DNA of 22,372 nucleotides from CAYTCZ01 sp964436315. GTDB taxonomy: Bacteria; Actinomycetota; Thermoleophilia; Gaiellales; Gaiellaceae. Positions within the stretch are counted from its first letter, which is position 1, and each line of letters starts with the position of its first letter. The stretch lies in assembly GCA_964436315.1 (NCBI GenBank), contig CAYTCZ010000066.1:1-22372 (forward strand), read 5' to 3'. The notes under the pieces were generated by a model. It saw only the letters and a program-made list of their open reading frames with translations, was not told the origin of the DNA and did not search any database. Both the position numbers and the translations under genes were made by a program. This document shows positions 7,113-15,187 of this stretch, piece after piece.

Positions 7113-8664
7113 GGCGTCGGCACAGGTCGGCGCCAGCTCGGGCACCGGCCAGCGCCTGCGACAGCTCGCAAGCCACTCGTTCGTGTACGGGCTGGGCGGG
7201 ATCGCCTCGAAGCTCGTCGCGATCTTCCTCCTGCCGATCTATACCCAGCACGTCAGCCAGGAGGAATTCGGGGCCGCCGAGCTGGTGATCGTTACGTTCA
7301 CGGCGGTCGCGATCTTCCTGCGTTTTGGGCTTACGAACGCGATGTTCCGCTTCGTCCTGCAACGGCCAGATCAAGAGGACCGGCGGTCAGTCATCCAGAC
7401 GGCGTTTACCTCAGTTCTCGTCATGTCGACAGTCGGGCTCGTGCTCGGCCTCGCCCTGTCCGATCCCTTCGCCGAGCTGCTGCAAGTCTCAACGACGCTG
7501 GTCGTGATCGGCCTGTTCGGCCTCTGGGTCAACATGAACTACGACCTGCTCGCGGCGCTGTTCCGCGTTGAGCAGCGGCCCTACACCTTCGTTTCGTATT
7601 CGTTGGTCAACGTCGCGCTCACCGTCATCCTCTCGATCATTTTCGTGATCCCGCTCGATCTCGGTGCCGAGGGGATCCTTCTGGGGACGGTTGCCGGCTC
7701 GTTCATCGTCTACGGGCCGATGGTCTTCTCCCGCCGTGATGTCGTCGGCGCTCGGCTGTTCGACCGTGACCTGCTGCGGCGGATGCTCCACTACTCCTCG
7801 CCGCTCATGCCTGCGGGGCTCATGCTCTGGGCACTCAACCTCGCCGACCGCTTCCAGGTTCAGCGCCTTGCGAGCCCGGAGGAACTCGGCTCCTATTCGG
7901 CCGCCGCCAAGATCTCGCTCGGGATCATGCTCCTCGTCGCTGCGTTCCAAACGGCGTGGGCACCGTTCGCGCACTCGATCGTCGACGACGGCGAGGCGCG
8001 GCGTGCCTACCGGACGGCGTTTTCGTACTGGGCGATCGTCATCTGCTGGGGCCTCGTCGCCATCGCGCTCCTCACGCCTCCGTACGTCGAGATCACCATG
8101 CCCTCGGAGTGGTGGGATGCCGCCGACGTTGTGCCGCTCCTGATGGCCGGCGGCGTCCTCTACGGCGCCTACATGATCGTTCGGATCGGAGTAAACCGAA
8201 CCGGACGCACCCGGCTGACACCTGCGGTGACCGCGGTCGGCGCGGCGGTGAACATCGGCCTGAACTTCGTCTTCATCCCGTGGCTCGGCATCGTCGGCGC
8301 AGGCATCTCGACGGTGATCGGCTTCTCCGTGCTCGTGCTGCTCGGTTGGATGAACGCCCAGCGTGGCTTCCCGGTGAGCTACGACTGGCTGCGGATCTTC
8401 CGTGTCGCGTTCGTCGCCGGCATCTTCGTGGCCGCCTCCGTCTGGTTGATCCCGCCAAAGGACTGGGACGGAATCCTGATCCGCGTCGCGCTGATTCCGC
8501 TCTTCCCCCTCGCCCTCCTGCTCGTGGGCGCGGTCAAGCCGGGCGAGCGGCGGAGGATGAGGGAGTTCTTCGCCCAGGCCGGTCGGCGTGGCCGCCGCCG
8601 ACGGATCGTGAGCTCGGAGCTCGGCGAGGAGCAGGCCGAGAAGGCCGAAAGGGTCAGTCTGTAA
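7105..8664 (+). CDS. Wzx-type oligosaccharide flippase (MOP superfamily)
   Basis: A 519-residue integral membrane protein with about 14 predicted helices. The opening SHSFVYGLGGIASKLVAIFLLPIYTQHVSQEEFGAAELV is laid out as in Wzx/MurJ-related polysaccharide biosynthesis proteins (first helix, then the P-Y-T turn and an acidic loop before helix 2), and the second repeat starts near LHYSSPLMPAGLMLWALNLADRF. It should flip undecaprenyl- or other lipid-linked oligosaccharides to the outer face. A basic tail (GRRGRRRRIV) and acidic end lie in the cytoplasm. The ATG at 7105 sits inside the end of the preceding gene. The presence of Wzx implies that repeat units are assembled inside and exported, setting the compartment for the sugar-modifying enzymes downstream. 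Confidence 0.92.
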   Translation: MAEASAQVGASSGTGQRLRQLASHSFVYGLGGIASKLVAIFLLPIYTQHVSQEEFGAAELVIVTFTAVAIFLRFGLTNAMFRFVLQRPDQEDRRSVIQTAFTSVLVMSTVGLVLGLALSDPFAELLQVSTTLVVIGLFGLWVNMNYDLLAALFRVEQRPYTFVSYSLVNVALTVILSIIFVIPLDLGAEGILLGTVAGSFIVYGPMVFSRRDVVGARLFDRDLLRRMLHYSSPLMPAGLMLWALNLADRFQVQRLASPEELGSYSAAAKISLGIMLLVAAFQTAWAPFAHSIVDDGEARRAYRTAFSYWAIVICWGLVAIALLTPPYVEITMPSEWWDAADVVPLLMAGGVLYGAYMIVRIGVNRTGRTRLTPAVTAVGAAVNIGLNFVFIPWLGIVGAGISTVIGFSVLVLLGWMNAQRGFPVSYDWLRIFRVAFVAGIFVAASVWLIPPKDWDGILIRVALIPLFPLALLLVGAVKPGERRRMREFFAQAGRRGRRRRIVSSELGEEQAEKAERVSL

Positions 8665-8727
8665 GGCTCCAACCGCCCGGTAATAGCTCTCCAAGCCTCA
8701 GCCGGGGCGGGGCAGGCAACCGTCCCG

Positions 8728-8748
8728 GGCCCGCTAGGGTTTCGGGCC
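8728..8748 (+). promoter_or_regulatory. Hairpin next to a sulfotransferase start, with a -10-like box
   Basis: GGCCCG (8728-8733) and CGGGCC (8743-8748) form a six-base-pair stem with a nine-base loop, ending 3 bases before the ATG at 8752. There is no purine-rich ribosome site. TAGGGT (8735-8740) inside the loop fits a loose actinobacterial -10 (TANNNT) placed for a very short leader. Either reading (translation-blocking hairpin or near-leaderless promoter) is inference; the 87-bp gap after the flippase makes a local promoter plausible. Confidence 0.25.
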
Positions 8749-8751
8749 GAC

Positions 8752-9618
8752 ATGGGCGACCAGCCGCGCCAGCGCGACAAGTTCCTCACCCGACTAACTC
8801 GGGGGATCGACCGCCGGTACCGCGACGCCACGAGCACCGCTCGGGTGCTGCCCGGCTTCTTGATCATTGGCGCTGCGCGCACCGGCTCGACATCGTTGTT
8901 CGAGTATCTGGTGGCCCATCCGCAGGTTGGACCGCCGAGCCACAAGGAGATCCACTACTTCGACAACAACTTCGACCGAGGGCTTGGCTGGTACCGGCGG
9001 CACTTTCCGACTCTGAGCGAGCGCGAGCGCACGAAGCGGCTCCAGGGCGACTTCCGAACGGGAGAGGCCAGTCCGTACTACCTCTTTCACCCGCTCGTAC
9101 CCGAGCGAGTCCGGCGAGCGTTGCCGAACGCGAAGCTTGTTGCGCTCCTCCGCGAACCGGGGGCTCGGGCTTACTCGCAATATCAGCTGGAGCGACGAAG
9201 TGAGCGCGAGATGTTGACGTTCGAGGAAGCGCTCGAGGCCGAACCCGAACGACTGGAAGGTGAGGAGGATCGGATTCGTGAGGACCCTTCCTACCAGAGC
9301 GAGGCGCACCGCCACTTTTCCTATCTGGCGCGGGGCCTTTACGCCGACCAGCTCGAATCGTGGTTCGGTCTGTTTCCGGGCGAACAGATACTCGTTCTCC
9401 TTGCCGATGACTTCTTCGCTGACCCGGGCGGCACATATCGACGCGTGCTCGACCACCTCGGCCTCGCGCGGATCGCGCTCCCGCGCTACGAAACGTTCAA
9501 CTACGCGAGCTACTCGATGATGAAGCCTGAAACTCGGAAATACCTCACCGACTACTTCCGGGAACCGAACCAGCACCTCGAGGAGCTCCTCGGCGTTGTG
9601 CTCGACTGGGACGTGTAG
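8752..9618 (+). CDS. Sulfotransferase family protein (first of two)
   Basis: A 288-residue cytosolic enzyme expected to move sulfate from PAPS to a glycan or lipid hydroxyl or amine. The 5'-phosphosulfate loop is IIGAARTGSTSLFEYL (38-53), with KEIHYF (65-70) after it as in heparan-sulfate-type sulfotransferases. The 3'-phosphate site is LLREPGARAYSQY (132-144), with Arg134 and Ser142 as the expected ligands. A typical C-terminal part (YADQLESWFGLFPGEQILVLLADDF) follows. The conserved His in KEIHYF-type motifs could act as catalytic base. It stands between the flippase and a GT2 transferase, so the acceptor is probably a sugar of the surface glycan. No PAPS synthesis genes are in this window. 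Confidence 0.9.
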   Translation: MGDQPRQRDKFLTRLTRGIDRRYRDATSTARVLPGFLIIGAARTGSTSLFEYLVAHPQVGPPSHKEIHYFDNNFDRGLGWYRRHFPTLSERERTKRLQGDFRTGEASPYYLFHPLVPERVRRALPNAKLVALLREPGARAYSQYQLERRSEREMLTFEEALEAEPERLEGEEDRIREDPSYQSEAHRHFSYLARGLYADQLESWFGLFPGEQILVLLADDFFADPGGTYRRVLDHLGLARIALPRYETFNYASYSMMKPETRKYLTDYFREPNQHLEELLGVVLDWDV

Positions 9619-9656
9619 CCCGCTCGCTGGGCGTTAGCGTTCGGAGTTCCACAACC

Positions 9657-10568
9657 ATGGGCTTATCGGTCTCGATCGTGATTGTTTCGTTCAACACCGG
9701 GAGCGCGCTCGCGGAGTGTCTCAGCCGGGTGCCCGGGAGCCGCTTTGAGGTGATCGTCGTCGACAACGGCTCCACGGATGGAAGCCGCGAGCTCGTCAGG
9801 TCAGAGTTCCCGTGGGTGCGCTTGATCGAACCGGAGACGAACCTGGGCTTCGGCGCCGGGCTGAACGCCGGCATCGAGGTCGCGGGTGGCGACTCTGTCC
9901 TGCTGCTGAACTCGGACGCTTGGCCGATCGACGACGCCGTCGATCAGCTCCTCTCGTACATGGAACGTCACCCGCGCATCGGCGTGCTTGGACCTCGGCT
10001 TCGCAACCCGGATGGAACCCTCCAGCGCTCGATCCGCGGCTTTCCGACCCCCTGGCGAATCGCCACCGAATACTTCTTCCTCCGGAAGCTTGCGCCGCGT
10101 TCGAATGTCCTCAACGCCTTCTACGCGGGGCCTCGCGACCACTCGCGGACGTGCGAGGCGGAATTCCTCACGGGAGCCGTCTTGCTGTGTCGTCGCGAGG
10201 CTCTGCAAGAGATCGGCGGCTTCGACGAAGACTTCTTCATGTTCAGTGAAGAGACCGACCTGTGCTACCGGATGCGTGAAGCGGGCTGGAAGGTCGAGTT
10301 CTACGCAGGCGCGGAATTCGTCCACGTGGGCGGGGCATCAACGAAGGCGGAGTGGGGAACGATGTATCGCGAGCAGCTCCGCGGGCATCTCCGCTTCCTC
10401 TCGAAGCACCAGGGCCCCGGGACGGCCGAGCGGACGCGGCACATGCTGATCGTGTCGCTCCGGCTGCGGACACAGCTGTTCCCTGGCGAGCGCGGCGAGT
10501 CCTACCGTCGGGCCGCCGACTGGCTTGCATCGGTCGAGACACCCGCCCTCCTACAATCACGCCAATGA
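9657..10568 (+). CDS. GT2 family glycosyltransferase
   Basis: A 303-residue GT-A fold enzyme that should transfer a sugar from a nucleotide sugar, inverting the anomeric centre. The nucleotide-binding strand is SIVIVSFNTGSALAECL, then VDNGSTDGS (35-43) and NLGFGAGLNAG (62-72). The metal-binding DxD-like motif is LLNSDAW (83-89), and the acceptor/base region is FMFSEETDLCYRMREAGW (195-211) with HVGG (223-226). These are the marks of the WcaA/rhamnosyltransferase-like subgroup. There are no membrane segments, so it works on lipid-linked glycan at the cytoplasmic face. GGAG about 11 bases upstream is a weak ribosome site. A 250-bp space follows, the longest in the plus-strand run, suggesting a transcription boundary. 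Confidence 0.92.
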   Translation: MGLSVSIVIVSFNTGSALAECLSRVPGSRFEVIVVDNGSTDGSRELVRSEFPWVRLIEPETNLGFGAGLNAGIEVAGGDSVLLLNSDAWPIDDAVDQLLSYMERHPRIGVLGPRLRNPDGTLQRSIRGFPTPWRIATEYFFLRKLAPRSNVLNAFYAGPRDHSRTCEAEFLTGAVLLCRREALQEIGGFDEDFFMFSEETDLCYRMREAGWKVEFYAGAEFVHVGGASTKAEWGTMYREQLRGHLRFLSKHQGPGTAERTRHMLIVSLRLRTQLFPGERGESYRRAADWLASVETPALLQSRQ

Positions 10569-10818
10569 GCCCTCGCTTCCCTGGCCGGCTGCCACTCCCA
10601 CCGGGCGAAGTCCGGCTCCGCGGCCAGCCTAACGACGCTCGCTGCGAGATCCTGCAGCCTCGACCCCTCGCCGTACGTCAGCTGTACTGCCTCGGAGTCT
10701 CGGCTTTGCCTCTCTTGCGAGCCCCGCTCCAGAGAACCGAGGGATCTTGGCTTCGTAGTCTGCCCAGCCCCCGAGGTACAGATTGCTCAAGCGTCGCCTG
10801 GCTTCCTTAGAGCGGCCG
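10569..10818 (+). other. 250-bp intergenic stretch with an imperfect hairpin
   Basis: CTGGCCG (10581-10587) pairs with CGGCCAG (10621-10627), with an inner CCGG/CCGG pair, 12 bases after the GT2 stop; it lacks a T-run, so it is a weak terminator candidate. An 81-codon plus-strand frame (10565-10810) opens with an ATGA overlap on the GT2 stop, but its codon third-position GC falls off after about 30 codons and I recognise no family. I could not pick out a convincing promoter for the operon that begins at 10819, though one is expected here. Confidence 0.3.
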
Positions 10819-11898
10819 ATGCCGAAAGCGGTCGTCGCGGACGTCGGCTGGGTCAATGGGCTGGCCGCGATCCGATCGCTCGGTCGAGCTGGTATCGGCG
10901 TGATCGCAGTCGACCATCGGAAAGGCGCCCTTGGATTTCGCTCGCGATACGCCGAAGCCCAGCTGTCTCCCGATCCGGTCGCTGACGAGGCGGCGTACGT
11001 CGACTTCCTGCTGGAGCTCGGAGATCGGCTGGATCGTCCAGCACCGGTCTTTCCGACGCACGACGAACACCTCAACGCGATCGCGCGCAATCGGGAGGCG
11101 CTGGGAGACATGTTTCTCTGTCCCTTCCCGAACTGGGATCTGCTCGAGCAACTCCAGAACAAGCATTTCCAGCTCAGCGAGGCAGAACGGTTGGGCGTGC
11201 CGATTCCGCGAACGGTCACGGAGCCCACCGACGACCTCGGGTTTCCGGTTCTGGTCAAGCCCTCCGATCCGACGGTTTTTCGGCGGGAATTCCGTCGGCA
11301 GGCGTTTCGGTGCGAGACCCGCGAGGAACTCGACGACGCGTGGTCAGTGGCACGTCCGTATGCCCCGCTCGTTCAGGAATTCATCCCTGGAGGCGATGAT
11401 CAGCTCTATACGCTCGGCAGCTATCTGGCTCTGGATGGCGAGGCGCTCGGTCTCTTCTGTGGCCGAAAGCTGCTTCAAACGACCGACGGCGTCGGCACGT
11501 GTCGCGTCGGCGAGGCGGTGTGGATCGAACGTGTGGTGGAGCTTGGATTGGAGATGCTCCGGGGCGTCCGGTTCCATGGCCTCTCGCAGGTCGAGTTCAA
11601 ACGGGATCCACGCGACGGTGAGTTCAAGCTGATGGAGGTAAATCCGCGGTTGTGGCAGTGGCACGGTCTCGCGACGGCGTGCGGGGTTGATCTGCCACGG
11701 ATCGCGTACTGGGATCTGCTCGGGGCACGTCTTCCGTCGGCCCGGCAGAACGGGTCCCAGAAACGCTGGGCGATCTCTCTCATGGCCGGAAAGCCGCCTG
11801 CATTTCAGCGTCCTCCGTACGTCGACGCTGTGTACGCGCTCGATGATCCTCTGCCCAGTTTGGTGCAGGCAGCGCGCGTCGTCGCCGGTCTCCGATGA
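10819..11898 (+). CDS. ATP-grasp ligase (carboxylate-amine ligase type)
   Basis: A 359-residue intact ATP-grasp enzyme, in contrast to the degenerate one near 5142. Domains: pre-ATP-grasp (1-100, with AVVADVGWVNGLAAIRSL and FPTHDEHLNAI), then the ATP-grasp (110-300). FPVLVKPSDP holds the ATP-binding Lys147; LVQEFIPGGDD (184-194) is the adenine/linker segment; LSQVEFKRD (255-263) and LMEVNPRLWQW (271-281) carry the metal-binding Glu273 and Asn275. It should join a carboxylate and an amine through an acyl-phosphate. Such ligases in glycan loci often add amino acids or acyl groups to amino sugars. The ATG at 10819 is preferred over the start at 10783, whose extra residues do not fit the fold. 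It overlaps the deacetylase gene by 4 bp (ATGA), so the two are probably made together. Confidence 0.9.
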   Translation: MPKAVVADVGWVNGLAAIRSLGRAGIGVIAVDHRKGALGFRSRYAEAQLSPDPVADEAAYVDFLLELGDRLDRPAPVFPTHDEHLNAIARNREALGDMFLCPFPNWDLLEQLQNKHFQLSEAERLGVPIPRTVTEPTDDLGFPVLVKPSDPTVFRREFRRQAFRCETREELDDAWSVARPYAPLVQEFIPGGDDQLYTLGSYLALDGEALGLFCGRKLLQTTDGVGTCRVGEAVWIERVVELGLEMLRGVRFHGLSQVEFKRDPRDGEFKLMEVNPRLWQWHGLATACGVDLPRIAYWDLLGARLPSARQNGSQKRWAISLMAGKPPAFQRPPYVDAVYALDDPLPSLVQAARVVAGLR

Positions 11899-13097
11899 TT
11901 CCCGAGTCAGTCGAGCGGAAGGCCCGTTGGGTTCTCGATTCGATCGGCGCGCGCAATCTCGGTATCGGCGATGACGTTCCGTATCGGGAAGAGGCTTGGG
12001 AAGCGGTCCGAAGGGGGCAGCGACCTGAGGGTGACGAGCTGGCTGAGGCTTTTTATCACCTGGCAAGGCTCGAGGAGCTCGACGGCTCCCGCGACCGACA
12101 CGGGCGCTTCTCGGTTGAGTCGTCGTGCCTCGATCCATTGGATCCGCCGCTCGAGCGGCTGCGAACACGTCTGGGAGTGGAGCCGCCGACGTGGCGAGGC
12201 GCCGGCTTCGCCGTGGTACTTACGCATGACGTCGACATCCCGTGGCGATGGACGCGGATTGGCATCAAAGGAGCCGCAGCCCGGTTGAAGGGTCACGTTC
12301 TCTCGGGTAGGGGATCGCAGGCCTTCTACGAGGCTCGGGCCTTGGCGACGATACCCGTGCACAAGCTTCGCGGATCGGACCCCAACTGGAGCTTTGGTCG
12401 GATCCTGCGAGTCGAGCAGTCTCGGGGCGCGCGCTCGACCTTCTTTCTCATGGGTGGCCACGGCCATCCGGCAGACGGCGCGTCGCCCGAGGCCTACGAC
12501 GAACTCCGACCCAAACTGGTCGAGACGCTGCAGGCGGCGAACGCAGAGGTTGGACTCCATGGCTCCTACACGGCCGCCGACAGCGTGCGTCGGCTCGAAG
12601 AGGAGAAACAACGGCTCGAGTTCCTCGCCGGGCCTGTTCGTGGACAGCGATACCACTACCTCAGGATCGATCCACATTCGAATCTTGCGCCGCTCGACCA
12701 ACTCGGGTTTGTCTACGACAGCTCGATGGGCTTTGCGGACGCTCCCGGGTTCCGCGCCGGGATCGCTCATCCGTACAGGCCCTGGGACGTTGAGAACGAT
12801 CGGCCCCTCGATCTCATCGAGATCCCACTTGCTGCCATGGATGTCACCTTTAGCGCCGATCATTACATGGGTCTCTCCGCCTCGGCGGCCGAGAAGCGGC
12901 TGCTCGATCTCATCGAATGGGCGGCGGTTCACGGCGGGGGCTTTGCGGTTCTCTGGCACACGGATCGCTACGATCCGTCAACCTCCCGTGGATGGGATCG
13001 GCTCTATCTACGCGTTCTCGACGCGGTGCGAGCCCGCGGCGGAATCGCACTGTCGGCGGGAGAGCTAGCCGAGGAGGCGGCCGAGTGGCTTCGGTGA
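11895..13097 (+). CDS. Polysaccharide deacetylase family protein
   Basis: A 400-residue NodB/CE4-like enzyme. An N-terminal helical domain (1-100) precedes the deacetylase barrel. Metal and catalytic positions seen: VVLTHDVD (107-114, Asp pair), STFFLMGG (181-188), VGLHGSY (219-225, where His222 sits in the H-x-x-x-S/T-type metal site) and LRIDPHSN (256-263). A late VLWHTDRYD (352-360) fits motif 5 with its His. It should remove N- or O-acetyl groups from a sugar. There is no signal peptide or membrane helix, so it probably acts on a cytoplasmic intermediate before flipping. The 4-bp overlap with the ATP-grasp gene suggests deacetylation frees an amine that the ligase then acylates; that order is inference. 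Confidence 0.9.
   Translation: MIPESVERKARWVLDSIGARNLGIGDDVPYREEAWEAVRRGQRPEGDELAEAFYHLARLEELDGSRDRHGRFSVESSCLDPLDPPLERLRTRLGVEPPTWRGAGFAVVLTHDVDIPWRWTRIGIKGAAARLKGHVLSGRGSQAFYEARALATIPVHKLRGSDPNWSFGRILRVEQSRGARSTFFLMGGHGHPADGASPEAYDELRPKLVETLQAANAEVGLHGSYTAADSVRRLEEEKQRLEFLAGPVRGQRYHYLRIDPHSNLAPLDQLGFVYDSSMGFADAPGFRAGIAHPYRPWDVENDRPLDLIEIPLAAMDVTFSADHYMGLSASAAEKRLLDLIEWAAVHGGGFAVLWHTDRYDPSTSRGWDRLYLRVLDAVRARGGIALSAGELAEEAAEWLR
13071..13077 (+). promoter_or_regulatory. Strong ribosome binding site deciding the GT-C-like start
   Basis: GAGGAGG lies 7 bases before GTG 13085, inside the end of the deacetylase gene. It favours GTG 13085 over the GTG at 13094 (which would give a 4-bp GTGA overlap) and over the far upstream in-frame start at 12917. 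Confidence 0.7.
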
Positions 13098-15184
13098 CAA
13101 CAGTCGCCCTTGCGGCGCCTCGAGGGCGGCTCGGGTTTGTCGCCGCGGTCGCGGCCGCTCCACTCGCACTTGGCCTTGCTCACCTCCTACCCGAGACCGG
13201 CCTCGGTCTCGGAATCCGGCTCGCCGCTGCGGCGGTGATGGTCCTGCTGCTGCCGGGCGCGCTCATCCAGCGCGCGCTCGGTTGGTCATCGTCGCTCGGA
13301 GTCACGGCAGCAGCGTCGTTCGCAGTCAGTCTCGCCGTCGTCGCCGTTGGTGTGGCGATCGCGTTTCTCGCCAATGCGAACCTCTCTGTTGTGCTGATCG
13401 TCATCGCAATCGCGTCGGTGGCCGCGCTCTGGCCGGCGGCGAGAGCGGCGTCCGTCGAAGTGGAACGGGCGGAGTGGATTTCGGCCCTTGGAGTGCTTGC
13501 CGCGGGCGCCGTGTTCGCCGGGATCGTGTGGTGGGCAGCAGGGACGATCTCGGGCGACGCGTTCTTTCATCTCGCCCGCGCCCGCAAGCTCGAAGAGTTC
13601 GACTCGCTCGCGTCGCTGGATGTGTTGAACGAGTTCCGCGACGGCGGTCTTCACCCGGGCTACGTGTTTCCGCTGTGGCATGCCGTGCTGGCCCTGATCG
13701 CACGGCTTGCGGGCGTCGACACCGCCGAGGTGATCCGCTTCCTGCCGGCGGTGCTCACACCGCTCGTCTTCCTGATCGCCTACGGCGCCGGCCGCGCGCT
13801 CTTTCGGTCGTGGGCGGGTGGAGTTGCCCTCGTTGCCGCGCTCGCCTCCCTCGTCGGGCTTGCCCGAGCTGGAACCGGCTCGTTCGAGTTCCTCACCCTG
13901 CCGCCGACCACAGCACGCGTCCTTCTGACCGTCACCTTTCTCGCGATCACGTTTGCGCTCCTACGCGCCTCGGACTGGCGCCTGTATCCGGCGCTCGCCG
14001 CCGCCGGCCTGGCGATCGCCGTCGTGCACCCGACGTACGCCTTGTTCGTTGCGCTGCTTCTCTTCGGCTTTCTGCTAGCCCGATTCCTGCTCGTCCGGGA
14101 CGACCGCGCGACGCCGCTACGGATCGGCGCCGCCCTCCCGGCCCTCCTTGTTCCACTCGGTATCTACACGCTGGCAATCCTGCCCGTGCTCGACTCGACC
14201 ATCGCCAGGGGCTCGGGTGATCGAGCGCGCTCGATGACGCACTACGCAGGGGCGATCGACGTCTCCGGAGAGGGCTTCAGGATGGCCCCTGAGGCAATTG
14301 CGCGCGGAGGCGCGCCCGTCGTTGCCGCACTGCTCGTCATACCCCTCGCTGTCTTCGCCGGCCGGCGGCTCTGGACGGCGCTCGTCCTCGGCGGCGGAGT
14401 AGCGATTCTGGCAGTTCTGCTGACTCCCGCCGTGTTCACCTGGGTGTCGGATGCAATTTCGCTCTCGCAGTCACGCCGGCTTGCGGCGTTTCTCCCACTG
14501 ATCTTCGCTCTCGCCGGCGCCGCGGTTCTGCTGGGGAAGTTGCGTTGGCTCGGTGTGGGGGTTGCCCTTGCGGGAGGCATCGGTCTCCAGATCGCCTACC
14601 CGGGGGAGTTCACGTACGCGGTCGGCGAGGGTGGTCCGGGCTGGAGCGTGTGGCTTGCGCTCGCAGGTGGGATTGCCGCTCTCGTGGTCGCGGCAGTATT
14701 CGCTCGCCGGGGGCCCGACCCGAGCGTCTGGGCGGCGGTCGCGGCGATCGCGTTCGCGATCCCGGTCGGCGTGGGGGGCCTATCCGATCTTCGCACGGAC
14801 GATGAGCCGGATGGGTTTGCCCTCACGCCCGAGTTGGTCGGTTACCTCCGCGGTCTCGACCAGGGCCAGGTGATCTACTCGAACCTCGAGACCTCGTATC
14901 GCGTTGCCGCCTTCACGCCGCACTACGTCGCCGCGTCGCCGCCGGCTCACGTGGCAAACACGGAGGACAACCGGCCGTACGATCGACGACGTGACGTTAT
15001 TCGGGTCTTCTTCCGCGATGAGTTTCCCGATGCCGACCGGGCAACGATCATCAGGCGCTCGGGCGCCGATTTCGTCGTCGTCGACAAGACGCGGAACTAC
15101 CCGCGCTCTCTCTTCGCGGGCCTCGAGCCAGCGTACGAGGATGACCGCTACGCCGTCTACCCGGCGGCGCCTCTGACGTCCTAG
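13085..15184 (+). CDS. Large multi-pass membrane protein, GT-C-like
   Basis: A 699-residue protein with about 12-14 hydrophobic helices and a soluble C-terminal part of roughly 120 residues. The first large loop holds GDAFFHLARARKLEE (157-171) followed by GGLHPGYVFPLWH (187-199), an acidic loop motif and aromatic/His pattern like GT-C glycosyltransferases that use lipid-phosphate sugars at the outer face. The C-terminus (GYLRGLDQGQVIYSNLETS, later GADFVVVDKTR) resembles the extracytoplasmic domain seen in such enzymes. Alternatives are a Wzy-like polymerase or a related membrane enzyme; sequence alone does not decide. Its place after Wzx in the locus suits a polymerisation or late glycosylation step. 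It overlaps the deacetylase gene by 13 bp and is followed after 3 bp by a sulfotransferase. Confidence 0.8.
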   Translation: MASVTTVALAAPRGRLGFVAAVAAAPLALGLAHLLPETGLGLGIRLAAAAVMVLLLPGALIQRALGWSSSLGVTAAASFAVSLAVVAVGVAIAFLANANLSVVLIVIAIASVAALWPAARAASVEVERAEWISALGVLAAGAVFAGIVWWAAGTISGDAFFHLARARKLEEFDSLASLDVLNEFRDGGLHPGYVFPLWHAVLALIARLAGVDTAEVIRFLPAVLTPLVFLIAYGAGRALFRSWAGGVALVAALASLVGLARAGTGSFEFLTLPPTTARVLLTVTFLAITFALLRASDWRLYPALAAAGLAIAVVHPTYALFVALLLFGFLLARFLLVRDDRATPLRIGAALPALLVPLGIYTLAILPVLDSTIARGSGDRARSMTHYAGAIDVSGEGFRMAPEAIARGGAPVVAALLVIPLAVFAGRRLWTALVLGGGVAILAVLLTPAVFTWVSDAISLSQSRRLAAFLPLIFALAGAAVLLGKLRWLGVGVALAGGIGLQIAYPGEFTYAVGEGGPGWSVWLALAGGIAALVVAAVFARRGPDPSVWAAVAAIAFAIPVGVGGLSDLRTDDEPDGFALTPELVGYLRGLDQGQVIYSNLETSYRVAAFTPHYVAASPPAHVANTEDNRPYDRRRDVIRVFFRDEFPDADRATIIRRSGADFVVVDKTRNYPRSLFAGLEPAYEDDRYAVYPAAPLTS

Positions 15185-15187
15185 CCC

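Noticed and set aside
7489..8694. Long minus-strand open frame opposite the flippase gene
   Set aside because: Its His/Asp/Glu/Arg-rich product is the typical antisense shadow of a GC-rich membrane protein gene.
12917..13084. Upstream extension of the GT-C-like frame
   Set aside because: It lies wholly within the deacetylase gene, reads as Arg/Ser-rich out-of-frame sequence, and a strong GAGGAGG site marks GTG 13085.
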